In this document: piece after piece, positions 52,515-61,178 of the stretch
How positions within the stretch are numbered: the stretch's first letter is position 1
Layout of the letters: the number at the start of each line of letters is the position of its first letter
From: VXNE01 sp965116625
GTDB lineage: Bacteria; Pseudomonadota; Gammaproteobacteria; Pseudomonadales; Azotimanducaceae
Direction: 5' to 3'
Length of the DNA stretch: 64,000 nt
Assembly: GCA_965116625.1 (NCBI GenBank)
Contig: OZ220717.1
Coordinates: 4,030,001-4,094,000, forward strand
Position numbers and translations under genes: made by a program
Notes under the pieces: model-generated
Database searches by the model: none
What the model saw: the letters and a program-made list of their open reading frames with translations, nothing else
What the model was told of the DNA's origin: nothing

Positions 52515-52942
52515 TGGCTTTCCTCCTTGTGGATTCCCGCCGACAGACCGGCTCTCCCGCGGGGACGCCAATACCCAGCGGGAGGTGGGCCTCGCGGCCC
52601 GAACTGCCGCGCCGCACAAGGCGACGCAGCTCCTGCTGCCATGAGTGGGGCAGCTCCACTCCGCCGAAGCGGCACGCTTTGCTCACGCCGCGGTTTCTCT
52701 CCGCGGCCACGCCGGGGTTCCCCGGCCAACTACGCGCAGCCATCGTAGCGCCGCTCGGCCAGCGCGGCGACCACTGAGTCCTTATCTCCCCGCCAAACGC
52801 CCCGCCGGTCAGATCGTCCCGCATCCGACCGCCAACCCCTTCCCCGAACGTTCCCCCGACGCCATCCCGGCCGTCGGACGCGAGAGCAGTCTGCCATGCG
52901 TGCTCGCCGGTCAACCGGACCGGTTCTCCGCTCGCGCTCCGA

Positions 52943-53012
52943 CCTCGCTCACGCGAGGTGACCGGCCTGCGCGCGCATGCCTCCCGCTCGGGCACCGACG
53001 CATTCCGCGTCG
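52943..53012 (+). promoter_or_regulatory. Two-hairpin leader of zinc-ribbon gene, copy 2
   Basis: Hairpins 52,943-52,958 (CCTCGC-TCAC-GCGAGG) and 52,996-53,012 (CGACGC-ATTCC-GCGTCG), then AACAGGAGATCACC and the ATG. The stems are identical to those of copy 1 while both loops differ, and the spacing is the same. This supports a conserved structured leader. Confidence 0.6.
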
Positions 53013-53034
53013 CAACCCAGAACAGGAGATCACC

Positions 53035-53577
53035 ATGGACCTCGAACTGTTGCGCGCCCGGTGGAGCGCCACCGTTCCCCCCGACTACGTTCGTCCGTCC
53101 GACCGCCCTCAAGCCTTGCCCCGCTGTTGCCACAAACGCTGCAAGCACCCGGTCGCGATCAAGAAGAACGGCGAACTAGCGAAAGCCTGCCAACGATGCC
53201 TCGATCGCCGCGCCCGGTCGTGCAAGCGGCGCAGGGCGCACTTTGTCGCCCGAGGCGGCTGTCGGCGGTGCGCCTACCGCAAGCGTCTCGAGGGCGACTT
53301 TCTCTGCGCGCGGTGCCGCGAAGACCGGGACATCGAACGCGCGCGGAAGCGCCGGGACGCCATCGACGCCGCGGCGCTCGACGAGTTCGCCGCCAAGCCC
53401 GACAAGGTCCACCGCCGCGCGAGCAACCTCGACCGCGGCGTCTCGCCCTGGAACGCGAAAGCGAAGCCGGAACCGTCAGCGGCATACTGGTCGCCGTTGC
53501 CGGATCCGGAGCCGAAGGAGACCCAGGAGTGGCGCCACGCCATCAGCGACACCGGCTGGCGCGTGAGCCGCCACTAA
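53035..53577 (+). CDS. Cys-rich double zinc-ribbon protein, copy 2
   Basis: 180 aa, ATG with AGGAGA upstream. Same architecture as the protein at 2,863-3,402: C-x3-C and CxxC pairs (RCCHKRCKHP, ACQRCLDRR), basic SCKRRRAHF, then GGCRRCAYRKR and FLCARCREDRDIER, and the shared tail AAYWSPLPDPEPK..W.VSRH. Divergence across the whole length indicates an old duplication or separate acquisition. It sits back-to-back with a tyrosine integrase gene (40 nt between the stops). Likely nucleic-acid-binding; function unknown. Confidence 0.8.
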   Translation: MDLELLRARWSATVPPDYVRPSDRPQALPRCCHKRCKHPVAIKKNGELAKACQRCLDRRARSCKRRRAHFVARGGCRRCAYRKRLEGDFLCARCREDRDIERARKRRDAIDAAALDEFAAKPDKVHRRASNLDRGVSPWNAKAKPEPSAAYWSPLPDPEPKETQEWRHAISDTGWRVSRH

Positions 53578-53616
53578 CGCGGGATTGATCCGCCGGGCGT
53601 GCCTCTGCGCGCCCCA

Positions 53617-54480
53617 CTAACCGCAATACTGCCGCACTATTTCGATGCGTCCGTGCCCGAGCTCTGAAGAGATCCGCTTGCGCGCCGCGATGTCTATGCG
53701 CCGGCTCTCTCCCTTCAGCTCGCCCCGCGCCGGTCCGCCCGCTGCCGGTGCCTCCCAGCCCGTTAGATGCTCGTAGCGGTCCAGCGCGTACGCGTGACGC
53801 AGGCCATGCATGTGATCGAAGCCCGCCGCCTTCGTCTGCTCCTCGTACACCCGCCTCTGATCGGCGTAGTTGCGGTCGGGTCGGATCATCGCCCCGCCTC
53901 CCGCGAGGCGCCGCGTTTCGTCGAGCAGCCGCCGCTGGCTGTCCTTCAGGATCGGCACCTCCCGGGCCCGGCCGCCCTTGGCGGTCGCCGCCTTCACCAC
54001 GATGCGGTCGCCGCGGTCCGCGTACCGTGGAGAGAACTTGATCGCCTCCTCCCGGCGAAGACCGAACGCCGACTGCAGCCGCAGCGCCATCCTGACGTGT
54101 TCGTCTTTCACCAGCGCCAGCTTCTCCTCGTCGAGGTCCCGCCGCCTAGTGCCGTTCGCGAGGTGCGAGCGCGGCAGGATGCCGTAGTCGGCATTGCTCT
54201 TGACCATATTCGCCTTGCCGACCCGGTCCGCCCACCAGCGGACATGCGCCATCCTGTTCATCATCGTGGCGTCGCTCAGACCTCGGTCGGACCAGTCGCG
54301 CACCAATGCCTCGATGTGCTTGCCCTTGAGCCCCTTCGCCCGCAGGCCGCGGTAGCCCGCCTCGTGCAGGGCGTTCGCCATCTGCACCAGCGCGTAGGAC
54401 CGGTCGCGCCGCGTCGCGTGCGACCCGTCCTCGCTGGCCCGCCGCTGCAGCTGGAGCAAGTCCCAGTTCAGGTCGCGCAC
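53617..54480 (-). CDS. Tyrosine integrase (Integrase_1-like)
   Basis: 287 aa from a GTG (VRDLNWDLLQL). An N-terminal SAM-like domain (about 1-105) precedes the catalytic domain: Arg in FGLRREEAIKF (about 143), Lys in the following hairpin, HGLRHAYALDRYE (about 233), LGHGRIEIVRQYCG with the Tyr nucleophile at the end. A truncated paralogue of its N-terminal domain lies directly upstream and overlaps by 13 nt. Probably intact, though its target is unknown. Confidence 0.85.
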   Translation of the reverse strand: MRDLNWDLLQLQRRASEDGSHATRRDRSYALVQMANALHEAGYRGLRAKGLKGKHIEALVRDWSDRGLSDATMMNRMAHVRWWADRVGKANMVKSNADYGILPRSHLANGTRRRDLDEEKLALVKDEHVRMALRLQSAFGLRREEAIKFSPRYADRGDRIVVKAATAKGGRAREVPILKDSQRRLLDETRRLAGGGAMIRPDRNYADQRRVYEEQTKAAGFDHMHGLRHAYALDRYEHLTGWEAPAAGGPARGELKGESRRIDIAARKRISSELGHGRIEIVRQYCG

Positions 54481-54896
54481 GCCTGGCCGATCCCGTAGCT
54501 CGCATTGTCCTTCCGCACGATGCCCGGCTTGCCGATCCTCCGCGCCAGCCAACGCACGTGCGCCAAGCGGTTTTTCAGCGTGCCTTCCGACAGGCCCTGG
54601 CACCGCCACTCTGCCACCAACGCATCCACGTGCCTGCCCTTGAACCCGCGCGCCTTGAGGCCCCGGTAGCCGAGGCCGTGCAGCGTCTCCGCCGCCTGCG
54701 CCAGGACGTAGCGCCGGGCGCGCCGCGTGGCGTGCGAGCCCCGCCGGTCGTCCTCCAGCAGCCGAAGCAGGTCGAAGTGCAGTTGGCGCATCGGTTCGGA
54801 TTTCCTCCCGAGGAGAGTTTGCGACTGGGTTCCGAAGCTAGAGAGAGCGTCCGCGAGCGTCAACGACGGCGTTCTTACCAAATTGGTAAACGCCAC
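54468..54896 (-). pseudogene. Truncated integrase, N-terminal domain only
   Basis: 142 aa. After a leader it matches the first ~105 residues of the next integrase (GSHATRRARRYVLAQAAETLHGLGYRGLKARGFKGRHVDALV, KNRLAHVRWLARRIGK), then stops where the second copy begins. This is a tandem duplication or homologous replacement that left a DNA-binding domain without catalysis. It might act as a competitor if expressed. Confidence 0.75.
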
Positions 54897-55580
54897 TTAC
54901 CGGGATCGTAAATGCGACTGCCGTCGCCGACGGGCAGGTCGTTCGCGGGAGTTCTGGATGAGCGCGGGGTCGCCGCGTCGGCCGCGCCCCGCGGCCGCGA
55001 TCGCGGCCGGGAGCGAAGCGTGGTTCGTTGAGTTCTAATGGGCGACCCGGCACCCGTCGGGGTGTCCGGACCCCGCACTCTCGTGCGGCAATGCCCGTCG
55101 ACGCGTATTCCCTCGCCGTCTCCTGCGGCGGCCGCGGCGTGTCTTCCGACATCTGGCCCGCCAGCCTTGTTCGGCACGCGCCGCGCCGCGCGCTGCCCTC
55201 GTTCAGGCACGACGGGGATCGCTCCCCGTCCCGCGCGATGCGTCGCACCACGATCCATCCGCCGCCACACCGGTTTCCCCGGCATTGCGCGTTTCCGCGC
55301 CTTGCGGCTTCCTGGCCGTCGGTGGTATCGCCCCCATCCGCGCGCTACCGCGGATGTGGCGGACCGTGCCTTGCGATGCGTCGACCGCCTACGCTGCAGC
55401 GTTGCAGCATGGCACTGGGTCGTCACCTTCTGGTGACGCCATCACGCCGGGCTCTTCCGTCCCGGCACGTCGCCTGTGGCGACTGAGTGATGCGGGGCAC
55501 TCTAGCACCGCGTCACCACGCCGGCACCAACTTTTTTCTTACCGAAACGCTTGCCGCCGCTGGCCCGGAGGCCGATTCAG
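54897..55580. other. Intergenic, no gene recognised
   Basis: Extremely G+C-rich with many overlapping frames on both strands and no recognisable protein. Short inverted repeats are common, for example around GCGGCCGCGATCGCGGCCG near 54,990. Confidence 0.45.
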
Positions 55581-55671
55581 CGCCCCGTCACTACCGGATT
55601 TCTCCCAAGTTCGGCGAAATGGTGCACCGGACGTGCGACGGCGTGCGGGAACGGCGGGTAGTGACGGGGCG
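55581..55671. mobile_element. 91-bp element with perfect 15-bp terminal inverted repeats, copy B
   Basis: CGCCCCGTCACTACC (55,581-55,595) and GGTAGTGACGGGGCG (55,657-55,671) are exact reverse complements. The shared GCCGATTCAG flank and ends tie it to the element at 48,990-49,083. Confidence 0.65.
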
Positions 55672-55878
55672 AACTCTTCAGTCTTCGCCATCTACACCTG
55701 ACCGGCATTATCGTCCTCTCCAGCCACCAATGGCGTCAATCAGCCGAAGAACGCCTACCTGCTCCACGAACGCCAGCGACTTCAGGCGATGGCCGTGTCT
55801 CCCCCTCAAGCTCGGCTTCTGGGATGACATCGTTGTTGTCGCCGTGCTGGACTACACCACAGAACGTACGACGTCCGG

Positions 55879-55943
55879 TAAAAAAAGGAAAGCGCGCTTG
55901 GCCCGCAGGGCGGCAACAAGCTCTCTGCGGGTTTCGAGCGCGC
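55879..55943 (-). terminator. Intrinsic terminator of the TPR/DUF4329-like operon
   Basis: On the minus strand, just past the TPR gene stop: nested stems GCGCGCT/AAGCGCGC and CCCGCAG/CTGCGGG, ending in CTTTCC and a run of seven T. Good rho-independent terminator. Confidence 0.8.
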
Positions 55944-55947
55944 GCAG

Positions 55948-57276
55948 TCAAGGCGGCGCGGAGATGTCCCCCCACGCGAAATCGCCGAACTCCCGGCACT
56001 TCGCGTCGACGGCACCGAGGGCGTCGGCCCCTGCGGTATCGCCCCGCGCAGCCAGCGCGGTAGCCAGGTCGCAGCGGGCACGCGCGTTCCCCGCGTCCAC
56101 CCGCAGCGCGGAGCGCAGGCCTTCCAGGCGGTCATCGCCGCCCTGGAAACCCTGCGCGAGGACGCGGTGGTGCTCCGACGACCACGCGCCGTCGTGGTGC
56201 TCCAGGACCGTCCGCAGTCGGCCCACCGCGTGGGTCTCCGTCAACTCCGGCCAGCATTCGTCAGGGCGTACCACCAACATGCCACCATAGCCGCTTGCCT
56301 CACCCTGGCTCGCGGCGCACGCCTGGCGGCGCAGAATCCCGGTGGCTTCGTCCACCACTTTCAGCACGTAGCCCGGGAGGGATACCCCGTCGGCGGAGGC
56401 CCGTGCCGCCAGCTTCTCGACGCCCGACAGGCAAGCGTCCTCCAAACCCAGGTAGCCGTACAGGACAGGCTGGCAGGCAAGCGCCAGGCTGGCGCGGGCG
56501 CTTTCCGCGCCGTAGTCGAGCGCGTCGAGCCCCAAGTCCCGGCGTAGTCGGGCCTGGATGGCCTCTGCGGCGGCCAGGTCGCCGACGCGCATCGCCGCCG
56601 CGTAGATGCGGTGGCCGGCATCCAGCGGACCTTCCCAGACCGTAGCCTGCAAGTAGTCCTCCGCAAGGGTGTCGTCGGGTTCGGCGTCCTCCAGGACCGC
56701 CTGCCACCAGACCGCGCGGGCTTTCCCAGCCTCGTACATCGCCTCCCGCCACGCAGCGAGCGTGGCGGGATCGGCATCGGGACCCCTCCCGGGAAGGCGT
56801 GGCGCTTCGAGGCGAAGTCCCTCCACCTGCCAGAGAAGCCGCTCGAGAACGAGATAGTTGTCCGGCTCGATTTCCGCAGCCCGTTTCAGCAGGCCGACGG
56901 ACGACTCCTCGCCGGGCGGGGCGTCCTTGGGCACGCAGTACGAAAGGAAATACAGGGCGTAGGCGTAGTCCGGATGGTCTGCGGCGATGGCGGCGAGGCC
57001 CGGACAGTCGTCCGCCTCGCGCCCCGCGCTCCGCGCCAGCGTGCCCCGCGCCATGAGGAGCGCGAGCCGCTCTGCGCGAGTCGGCCGCTCCACGGCGGCG
57101 AGCCGGTCGCCGAGCCGGGCGCAGGCCTCGGCGGAAAAGGACATCCACGAACGGCAGTGGACGAGGTATTCGGAAATGGGCCCCGTGGGGACGGGGTCGG
57201 CCCACGGGCCGGTGGCGCAGAGCAGGCCGGCGGCCGCCAGCCAACCGCGGGGATTGAACATCGACTTCTTCTTCAT
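55948..57276 (-). CDS. Exported TPR-like protein
   Basis: 442 aa from the ATG at 57276, which overlaps the upstream stop (ATGA). Signal peptide (KKKSMFNPRGWLAAAGLLCATGPWA). Helical repeats with TPR-like spacing run through the chain (ADHPDYAYALYFLSYC, LLKRAAEIEPDNYLVLERLLWQ, LRSALRVDAGNARARCDLATALAARGD), plus several Cys pairs typical of periplasmic proteins. Probably works with the DUF4329-like protein encoded just before it, perhaps as chaperone or immunity factor; that is inference. Confidence 0.75.
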   Translation of the reverse strand: MKKKSMFNPRGWLAAAGLLCATGPWADPVPTGPISEYLVHCRSWMSFSAEACARLGDRLAAVERPTRAERLALLMARGTLARSAGREADDCPGLAAIAADHPDYAYALYFLSYCVPKDAPPGEESSVGLLKRAAEIEPDNYLVLERLLWQVEGLRLEAPRLPGRGPDADPATLAAWREAMYEAGKARAVWWQAVLEDAEPDDTLAEDYLQATVWEGPLDAGHRIYAAAMRVGDLAAAEAIQARLRRDLGLDALDYGAESARASLALACQPVLYGYLGLEDACLSGVEKLAARASADGVSLPGYVLKVVDEATGILRRQACAASQGEASGYGGMLVVRPDECWPELTETHAVGRLRTVLEHHDGAWSSEHHRVLAQGFQGGDDRLEGLRSALRVDAGNARARCDLATALAARGDTAGADALGAVDAKCREFGDFAWGDISAPP

Positions 57277-58244
57277 GGCAGATCGCTCCATGGTGTGTGC
57301 GGCAAGGGCGTGTCCGTGCATCTTCCCGACACCACAACCGGCACGCCCCTCCCGGAGGTGACCCGGTCCCCCTGCACGCAGGAGCGGTCGGACACCCCGA
57401 CGTAGCTATCGACGCCATTGACGAGGGAGTATACGAGGTCATTCGGACCGAACGACATGCCGTTGTTGTTTTCCTCGATTGCCCGCCTCTCATTGATGCG
57501 CCTTCCGCCGCAGATCGTACCTTCGTCAGCCTTCGTGAAGTACGGGTGCGTGTGAATCGCCGCCAGGTTGCAGCCATCGGACGGCCGGGAGGAAGCCGGC
57601 CAGCAGGACCGCTGATATTTCTGTCTGATTTCGACGTAGCATGCGTCGGTGCCGGAAAACGACCATCCGGTTTTGCCGATCTGGTTGTTGAGGCAGTAGA
57701 ATGCGCGCCCGCGCTCCCTGGGTTCTTTCTTCACTCCACTAAGGTCCCCCGCTGCGGCGGAGTCGATCCCGGCGAGACCGCAGGCGTCGGCAGCGCAGAC
57801 GCCGGGCGAGCTGCGCGACTCCCCGTACGGGCAGGACTGGCACGCCGTCCCGTCCTCATTCGGAACCTTCCCGTCCCCGCACGTTACGCAGTCCTGCGAT
57901 CCCCCTCCGATTTGGTCCCGTGTGCAGACATGGTTTGCGTGGCAATACAACCCGTGCCCGTGCTGGCCCGACGGGCAGGGCCGCAGAACTATGACCGGGC
58001 CGGGCGTGGGCGTATCAACGCCACATAAGTGGCAGATGTCGAAATTCTCGCTCTCTAGACTGTAGGCCTTGATGCCGGAGGCCCTGCAGGCCTCATCAAC
58101 GGAGTTGAACGACGTAAATTTGGGGCTGTTGCAGGTTGCGTTGTACCAACCCGCCACCGACCCCTGAGCCTCCGCCGCTCCAGCAAAAAACAACCCACTG
58201 ACGAGCGCGATCTGCAGAAGCGGCGAGGCCTTCACGCCTCTCAT
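57273..58244 (-). CDS. Secreted Cys-rich protein with JAB/DUF4329-like C-terminal domain
   Basis: 323 aa from the ATG at 58244 (GGAGGGGG upstream). Signal peptide ends near GAAEAQ. Residues about 30-190 are Cys-rich with eukaryote-like modules (CPSGQHGHGLYC, CVTCGDGKVPNEDGTACQSCPYG). The C-terminal ~130 residues contain AAIHTHPYF...FGPNDLVYSLVNGVDSYVG, the HxHP..S/G-x-D pattern of DUF4329/JAB-like domains found in polymorphic toxins. Likely surface or secreted effector. It lies beside the invertible recombinase unit and heads a two-gene operon. Confidence 0.72.
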   Translation of the reverse strand: MRGVKASPLLQIALVSGLFFAGAAEAQGSVAGWYNATCNSPKFTSFNSVDEACRASGIKAYSLESENFDICHLCGVDTPTPGPVIVLRPCPSGQHGHGLYCHANHVCTRDQIGGGSQDCVTCGDGKVPNEDGTACQSCPYGESRSSPGVCAADACGLAGIDSAAAGDLSGVKKEPRERGRAFYCLNNQIGKTGWSFSGTDACYVEIRQKYQRSCWPASSRPSDGCNLAAIHTHPYFTKADEGTICGGRRINERRAIEENNNGMSFGPNDLVYSLVNGVDSYVGVSDRSCVQGDRVTSGRGVPVVVSGRCTDTPLPHTPWSDLP

Positions 58245-58512
58245 CCCCCTCCTCTCCCAGAACGGCACTCTCTCCGGGTTTCCGAACCTGCCTCCAACGG
58301 CAGTGCCGGATCGTCCAGGTAACTGGTCGTCCCGCGTCAGGCAGGCCCTCAACGGCCACCTCCAGACCGCGAACGCGGCCTTTCCCGATCGCGCCTTGCT
58401 CCTTTCTTCCCTTGCTGCTAACCGCCAGGTCGAAAATCTTGGTCTAACCTCCATGGCGTTTACTCCCCTTTCGGATGACTGAACGCAGCGTCTCCGCCGT
58501 GCGAGCTTACGC

Positions 58513-59676
58513 TTAACTCGCGTTAACCGAAGCGGAGAGATGTAGACATGACCCCCGGACCCATACCCCAAGCCCACCTTGGCGACCCGACTCTCCCAAG
58601 CGGGCACGTTGGCTTGCGACCCTTGCTGCTCGTCTTCGTTCGCGGCGTCGCGAGACGTCTGGAGAGGAACCCGCGCGGCGCGGCGCGAACCCTGGCGTGC
58701 CTCGACATGGGACTGGCGATCCGTCAGCTTCACACCGCGGCCCTGGCATCCACTACCCGCAAGGCGTACGCCGGCGCGCTGCGGCGCTTCGAGGACTGGC
58801 TGGGCGGGCGACCGCCGAACGACAGCTTCCTCGCCAGGTACCTCGACGAGATGTTCCGGCGGGGCCTGGCCCCGGCCAGCGCCGCGCTCGCGGTTGCCGC
58901 CCTTCGCCGCGCGGTCCGCGATCTGGCAAGGGCCGGATACCATTGCCGCGAACACCCTGTCGGACCCGTGACGCTCGAGTGTCTCGCGCGGTACCGTCGC
59001 GAAGCCGGCGGTCGGGGACGCGGACAGGCCGGCGCCCTTCTCTGGGAGGACGCCGACAGGATGAGCGAAAGCGCCGAGGCCCGCGGCGACCCGCGTGGCC
59101 TGCGCGACGCGGCGCTCGTCGGCGTCGCTTCCCACGCGCTTCTCCGCGTCTCGGAGGTCTCTCATCTGGACGCCGAGGACGTGTCGCCGCAGCCGGACGG
59201 CTCGGCGCTCGTTAATATCCGTCGGAGCAAGACCGACCAGCATGGAGAGGGCGCGGTTCTCCACGTATGCAGCGACGCCGCCGGACGCCTGGAGCGGTGG
59301 ATGGCGACCGCCGGCATCGAATCCGGGCCGCTGTTCCGTCCCGTCAGGGGGGCCACCATCGAGGCCGCGCGACTGGGAACGGGCGCCGTCCGCGCGGCGA
59401 TCAAGCGCCGTGCGGCCGAGGCGGGAATCGCCCGGCGGGTATCCGGACATTCGCTGCGCGTCGGCGCCGCGCAGTCCCTGGCGGAGCGCGGGGTGTCGCT
59501 GGCGGAGCTACAGGTGATCGGTCGCTGGACATCGCCCGCGATGCCGGGCCGCTACGTGCGCGGGCAGGAAGCCTCCAGGGGCGCCGTGGCCCGCCTCCGA
59601 GGCAATGGGAGAAAATATTGCAGAAACCGCTTGCATATAGAGAATAAGTAGCGTAAGACTCGGTTAACGCGAGTTA
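58513..59676. mobile_element. Candidate invertible element: recombinase gene between perfect 18-bp inverted repeats
   Basis: TTAACTCGCGTTAACCGA (58,513-58,530) and its exact reverse complement (59,659-59,676) enclose a single gene, the tyrosine recombinase. Each repeat contains an internal dyad (TTAAC-TCGC-GTTAA), the shape of a tyrosine-recombinase core site. The left repeat lies about 270 bp upstream of the DUF4329-like operon start, so inversion could change what transcribes that operon. Confidence 0.7.
58548..59651 (+). CDS. Tyrosine recombinase within inverted repeats
   Basis: 367 aa from the ATG at 58548; an ATG at 58708 would give 313 aa and a more typical N-terminus. SAM-like domain about 55-150 (STTRKAYAGALRRFEDWLGG), catalytic domain with Arg in HALLRVSEVSHL (about 202), HSLRVGAAQSLAERG (about 304), GRWTSPAMPGRYVRG with the Tyr nucleophile. 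Single-protein phage or plasmid-type recombinase. The gene ends 7 nt before the right inverted repeat. Confidence 0.88.
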   Translation: MTPGPIPQAHLGDPTLPSGHVGLRPLLLVFVRGVARRLERNPRGAARTLACLDMGLAIRQLHTAALASTTRKAYAGALRRFEDWLGGRPPNDSFLARYLDEMFRRGLAPASAALAVAALRRAVRDLARAGYHCREHPVGPVTLECLARYRREAGGRGRGQAGALLWEDADRMSESAEARGDPRGLRDAALVGVASHALLRVSEVSHLDAEDVSPQPDGSALVNIRRSKTDQHGEGAVLHVCSDAAGRLERWMATAGIESGPLFRPVRGATIEAARLGTGAVRAAIKRRAAEAGIARRVSGHSLRVGAAQSLAERGVSLAELQVIGRWTSPAMPGRYVRGQEASRGAVARLRGNGRKYCRNRLHIENK

Positions 59677-59821
59677 ATCGACTACATTCGTCGTTGATAC
59701 GCGGACAGATAGACTCTACCACCGCTTCCCCTTTCCAATGTCAAGGGATCGACCCCGATCCCCTGCTCAATAATATGGAGTCGGGAAGCTGCGACGCGAA
59801 TGCTGCTACGAAGTCCGGTTA

Positions 59822-60961
59822 TCAGACTCCCAGCGCTTCCGCGTATCGCTCCATCAGCGCTCGGCGCATCTCCAGCATGTCCGAACGCGCGTAGCTCGCG
59901 ACCACCGACCCGCCGACCCGGTGGCTCAGACTGATTTCCGACGCCTCCCAGTTCTCCCCGCCCTCCTGCGCCCACGTGCGGAACGTCGAGCGGAACCCGT
60001 GCGGCGACATCGCCACGCCCGCACGGCGCATCGCCCGCCGGATCGTCGAGTCGGGAATCACGCCGTCGCCCGATCCCGGGTTGGTGAAAACCACGCCGTG
60101 CGACTGCGGCAGTTCGAGCGCACGACGCAAGACTTGCATCGCGGCGCCCGACAGCGGCACGACGTGGTCCTCCTTGATCTTCGCATTTGCGCGTCCCGGT
60201 ATCGTCCAGGTCCGCGCGTCGAGGTCGACCTCACCCCACATCGCCCGGCGCACCTCGCACAGCCGCTTCGCCGTCAGTGCCGTGAACCGGATCGCGAGCT
60301 TCACCGCCTCGGAGCAGCTCGAGGCGTCGACCTTCCCGATCTCGCCGGCGATCTCACCGACCGGCAGGAAGCTCGCGTGCGTGGGCGGCGGAACGTCGAT
60401 CTGCCGCTTCGGCCCGCTCGCCGGGTTCGCCATCTCCCGATGCCCGCTGTCGATCGCCCATTGGCACACGCGCTCGACGCAGGACAGCGCGAACTTCGCG
60501 GCCGACGGCGTCTCGATCATCGCCGACGCGATGGCCGCGGCCTGCTGAACGGTCACCTCCGCCACCGGCACAGAGCCGATACGGGGCAGCACATGCTTGG
60601 ACATCGTGTAGTCCCACTTGTAGCGCTGGTTCGACAGCCGGTTGCCGGCAACCGGCGGCGGGAATCGCTTCCAGCGAAGATACTCGTTGTTCGCCTTGGC
60701 GAACGACAGCGCGACACCGTTCGGGTGGCGCGGGTCGACGCCACCCTTCGCCAGCGCCCGATTGTTCGTAGCAATGCGCCGGGCTTCCTTCAGCGACACC
60801 TCCGGGTATCCGCCGAGACCCAGGTCGAGGCGCTTGCCGTCGACCCGGACCACCTGCGTCCACGAGCGCGTACCGCGCTTCTGCACCATGACATATAGTC
60901 CCCGGCCATCGGCGTGGCGTCCGGTCGGCAGGTTCGGGATCGCCTTGGCGTTAAGTTTCAA
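59822..60961 (-). CDS. P4-type island integrase
   Basis: 379 aa from the TTG at 60961 (GGAGAAGG upstream), which gives the standard beginning KLNAKAIPNLPTGRHADGRGLYVMVQ of the DUF4102 arm-binding domain. Core-binding region about 95-200, catalytic residues in RFTALTAKRLCEVRRAMW (about 223), HVVPLS, PHGFRSTFRTWA (about 320), SHRVGGSVVASYAR. It lies about 220 bp inside the right end of the island and is the best candidate for having integrated it. Confidence 0.92.
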   Translation of the reverse strand: MKLNAKAIPNLPTGRHADGRGLYVMVQKRGTRSWTQVVRVDGKRLDLGLGGYPEVSLKEARRIATNNRALAKGGVDPRHPNGVALSFAKANNEYLRWKRFPPPVAGNRLSNQRYKWDYTMSKHVLPRIGSVPVAEVTVQQAAAIASAMIETPSAAKFALSCVERVCQWAIDSGHREMANPASGPKRQIDVPPPTHASFLPVGEIAGEIGKVDASSCSEAVKLAIRFTALTAKRLCEVRRAMWGEVDLDARTWTIPGRANAKIKEDHVVPLSGAAMQVLRRALELPQSHGVVFTNPGSGDGVIPDSTIRRAMRRAGVAMSPHGFRSTFRTWAQEGGENWEASEISLSHRVGGSVVASYARSDMLEMRRALMERYAEALGV

Positions 60962-61178
60962 CGACCTTCTCCATATCGTCGAAGAGAGCCGCCATCCTAC
61001 GCGCAGAGCGCTTCCATTACAACATTTTATTACAACAATACGCTCGTGTTCCACGGCGATCCCGCCTGACCCAGATCGACCCATTCTTACCATAAAACTA
61101 ATTAATACATAGAGTTATCAGAAAAATAAGCGATGCGATGAAACATGGCGCAACCCCTTGGATCATTTCGATTGCGTT

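Noticed and set aside
52645..53034. N-terminal extension of the second zinc-ribbon protein
   Set aside because: The extension has no counterpart in copy 1 in the same frame and overlaps the structured leader; the ATG at 53,035 has an AGGAGA site and matches copy 1.
57273..59450. A 725-codon open frame covering the DUF4329-like gene and the recombinase antisense
   Set aside because: The first ~400 codons are antisense to the recombinase. The ATG at 58,244 has a strong RBS and a signal peptide.
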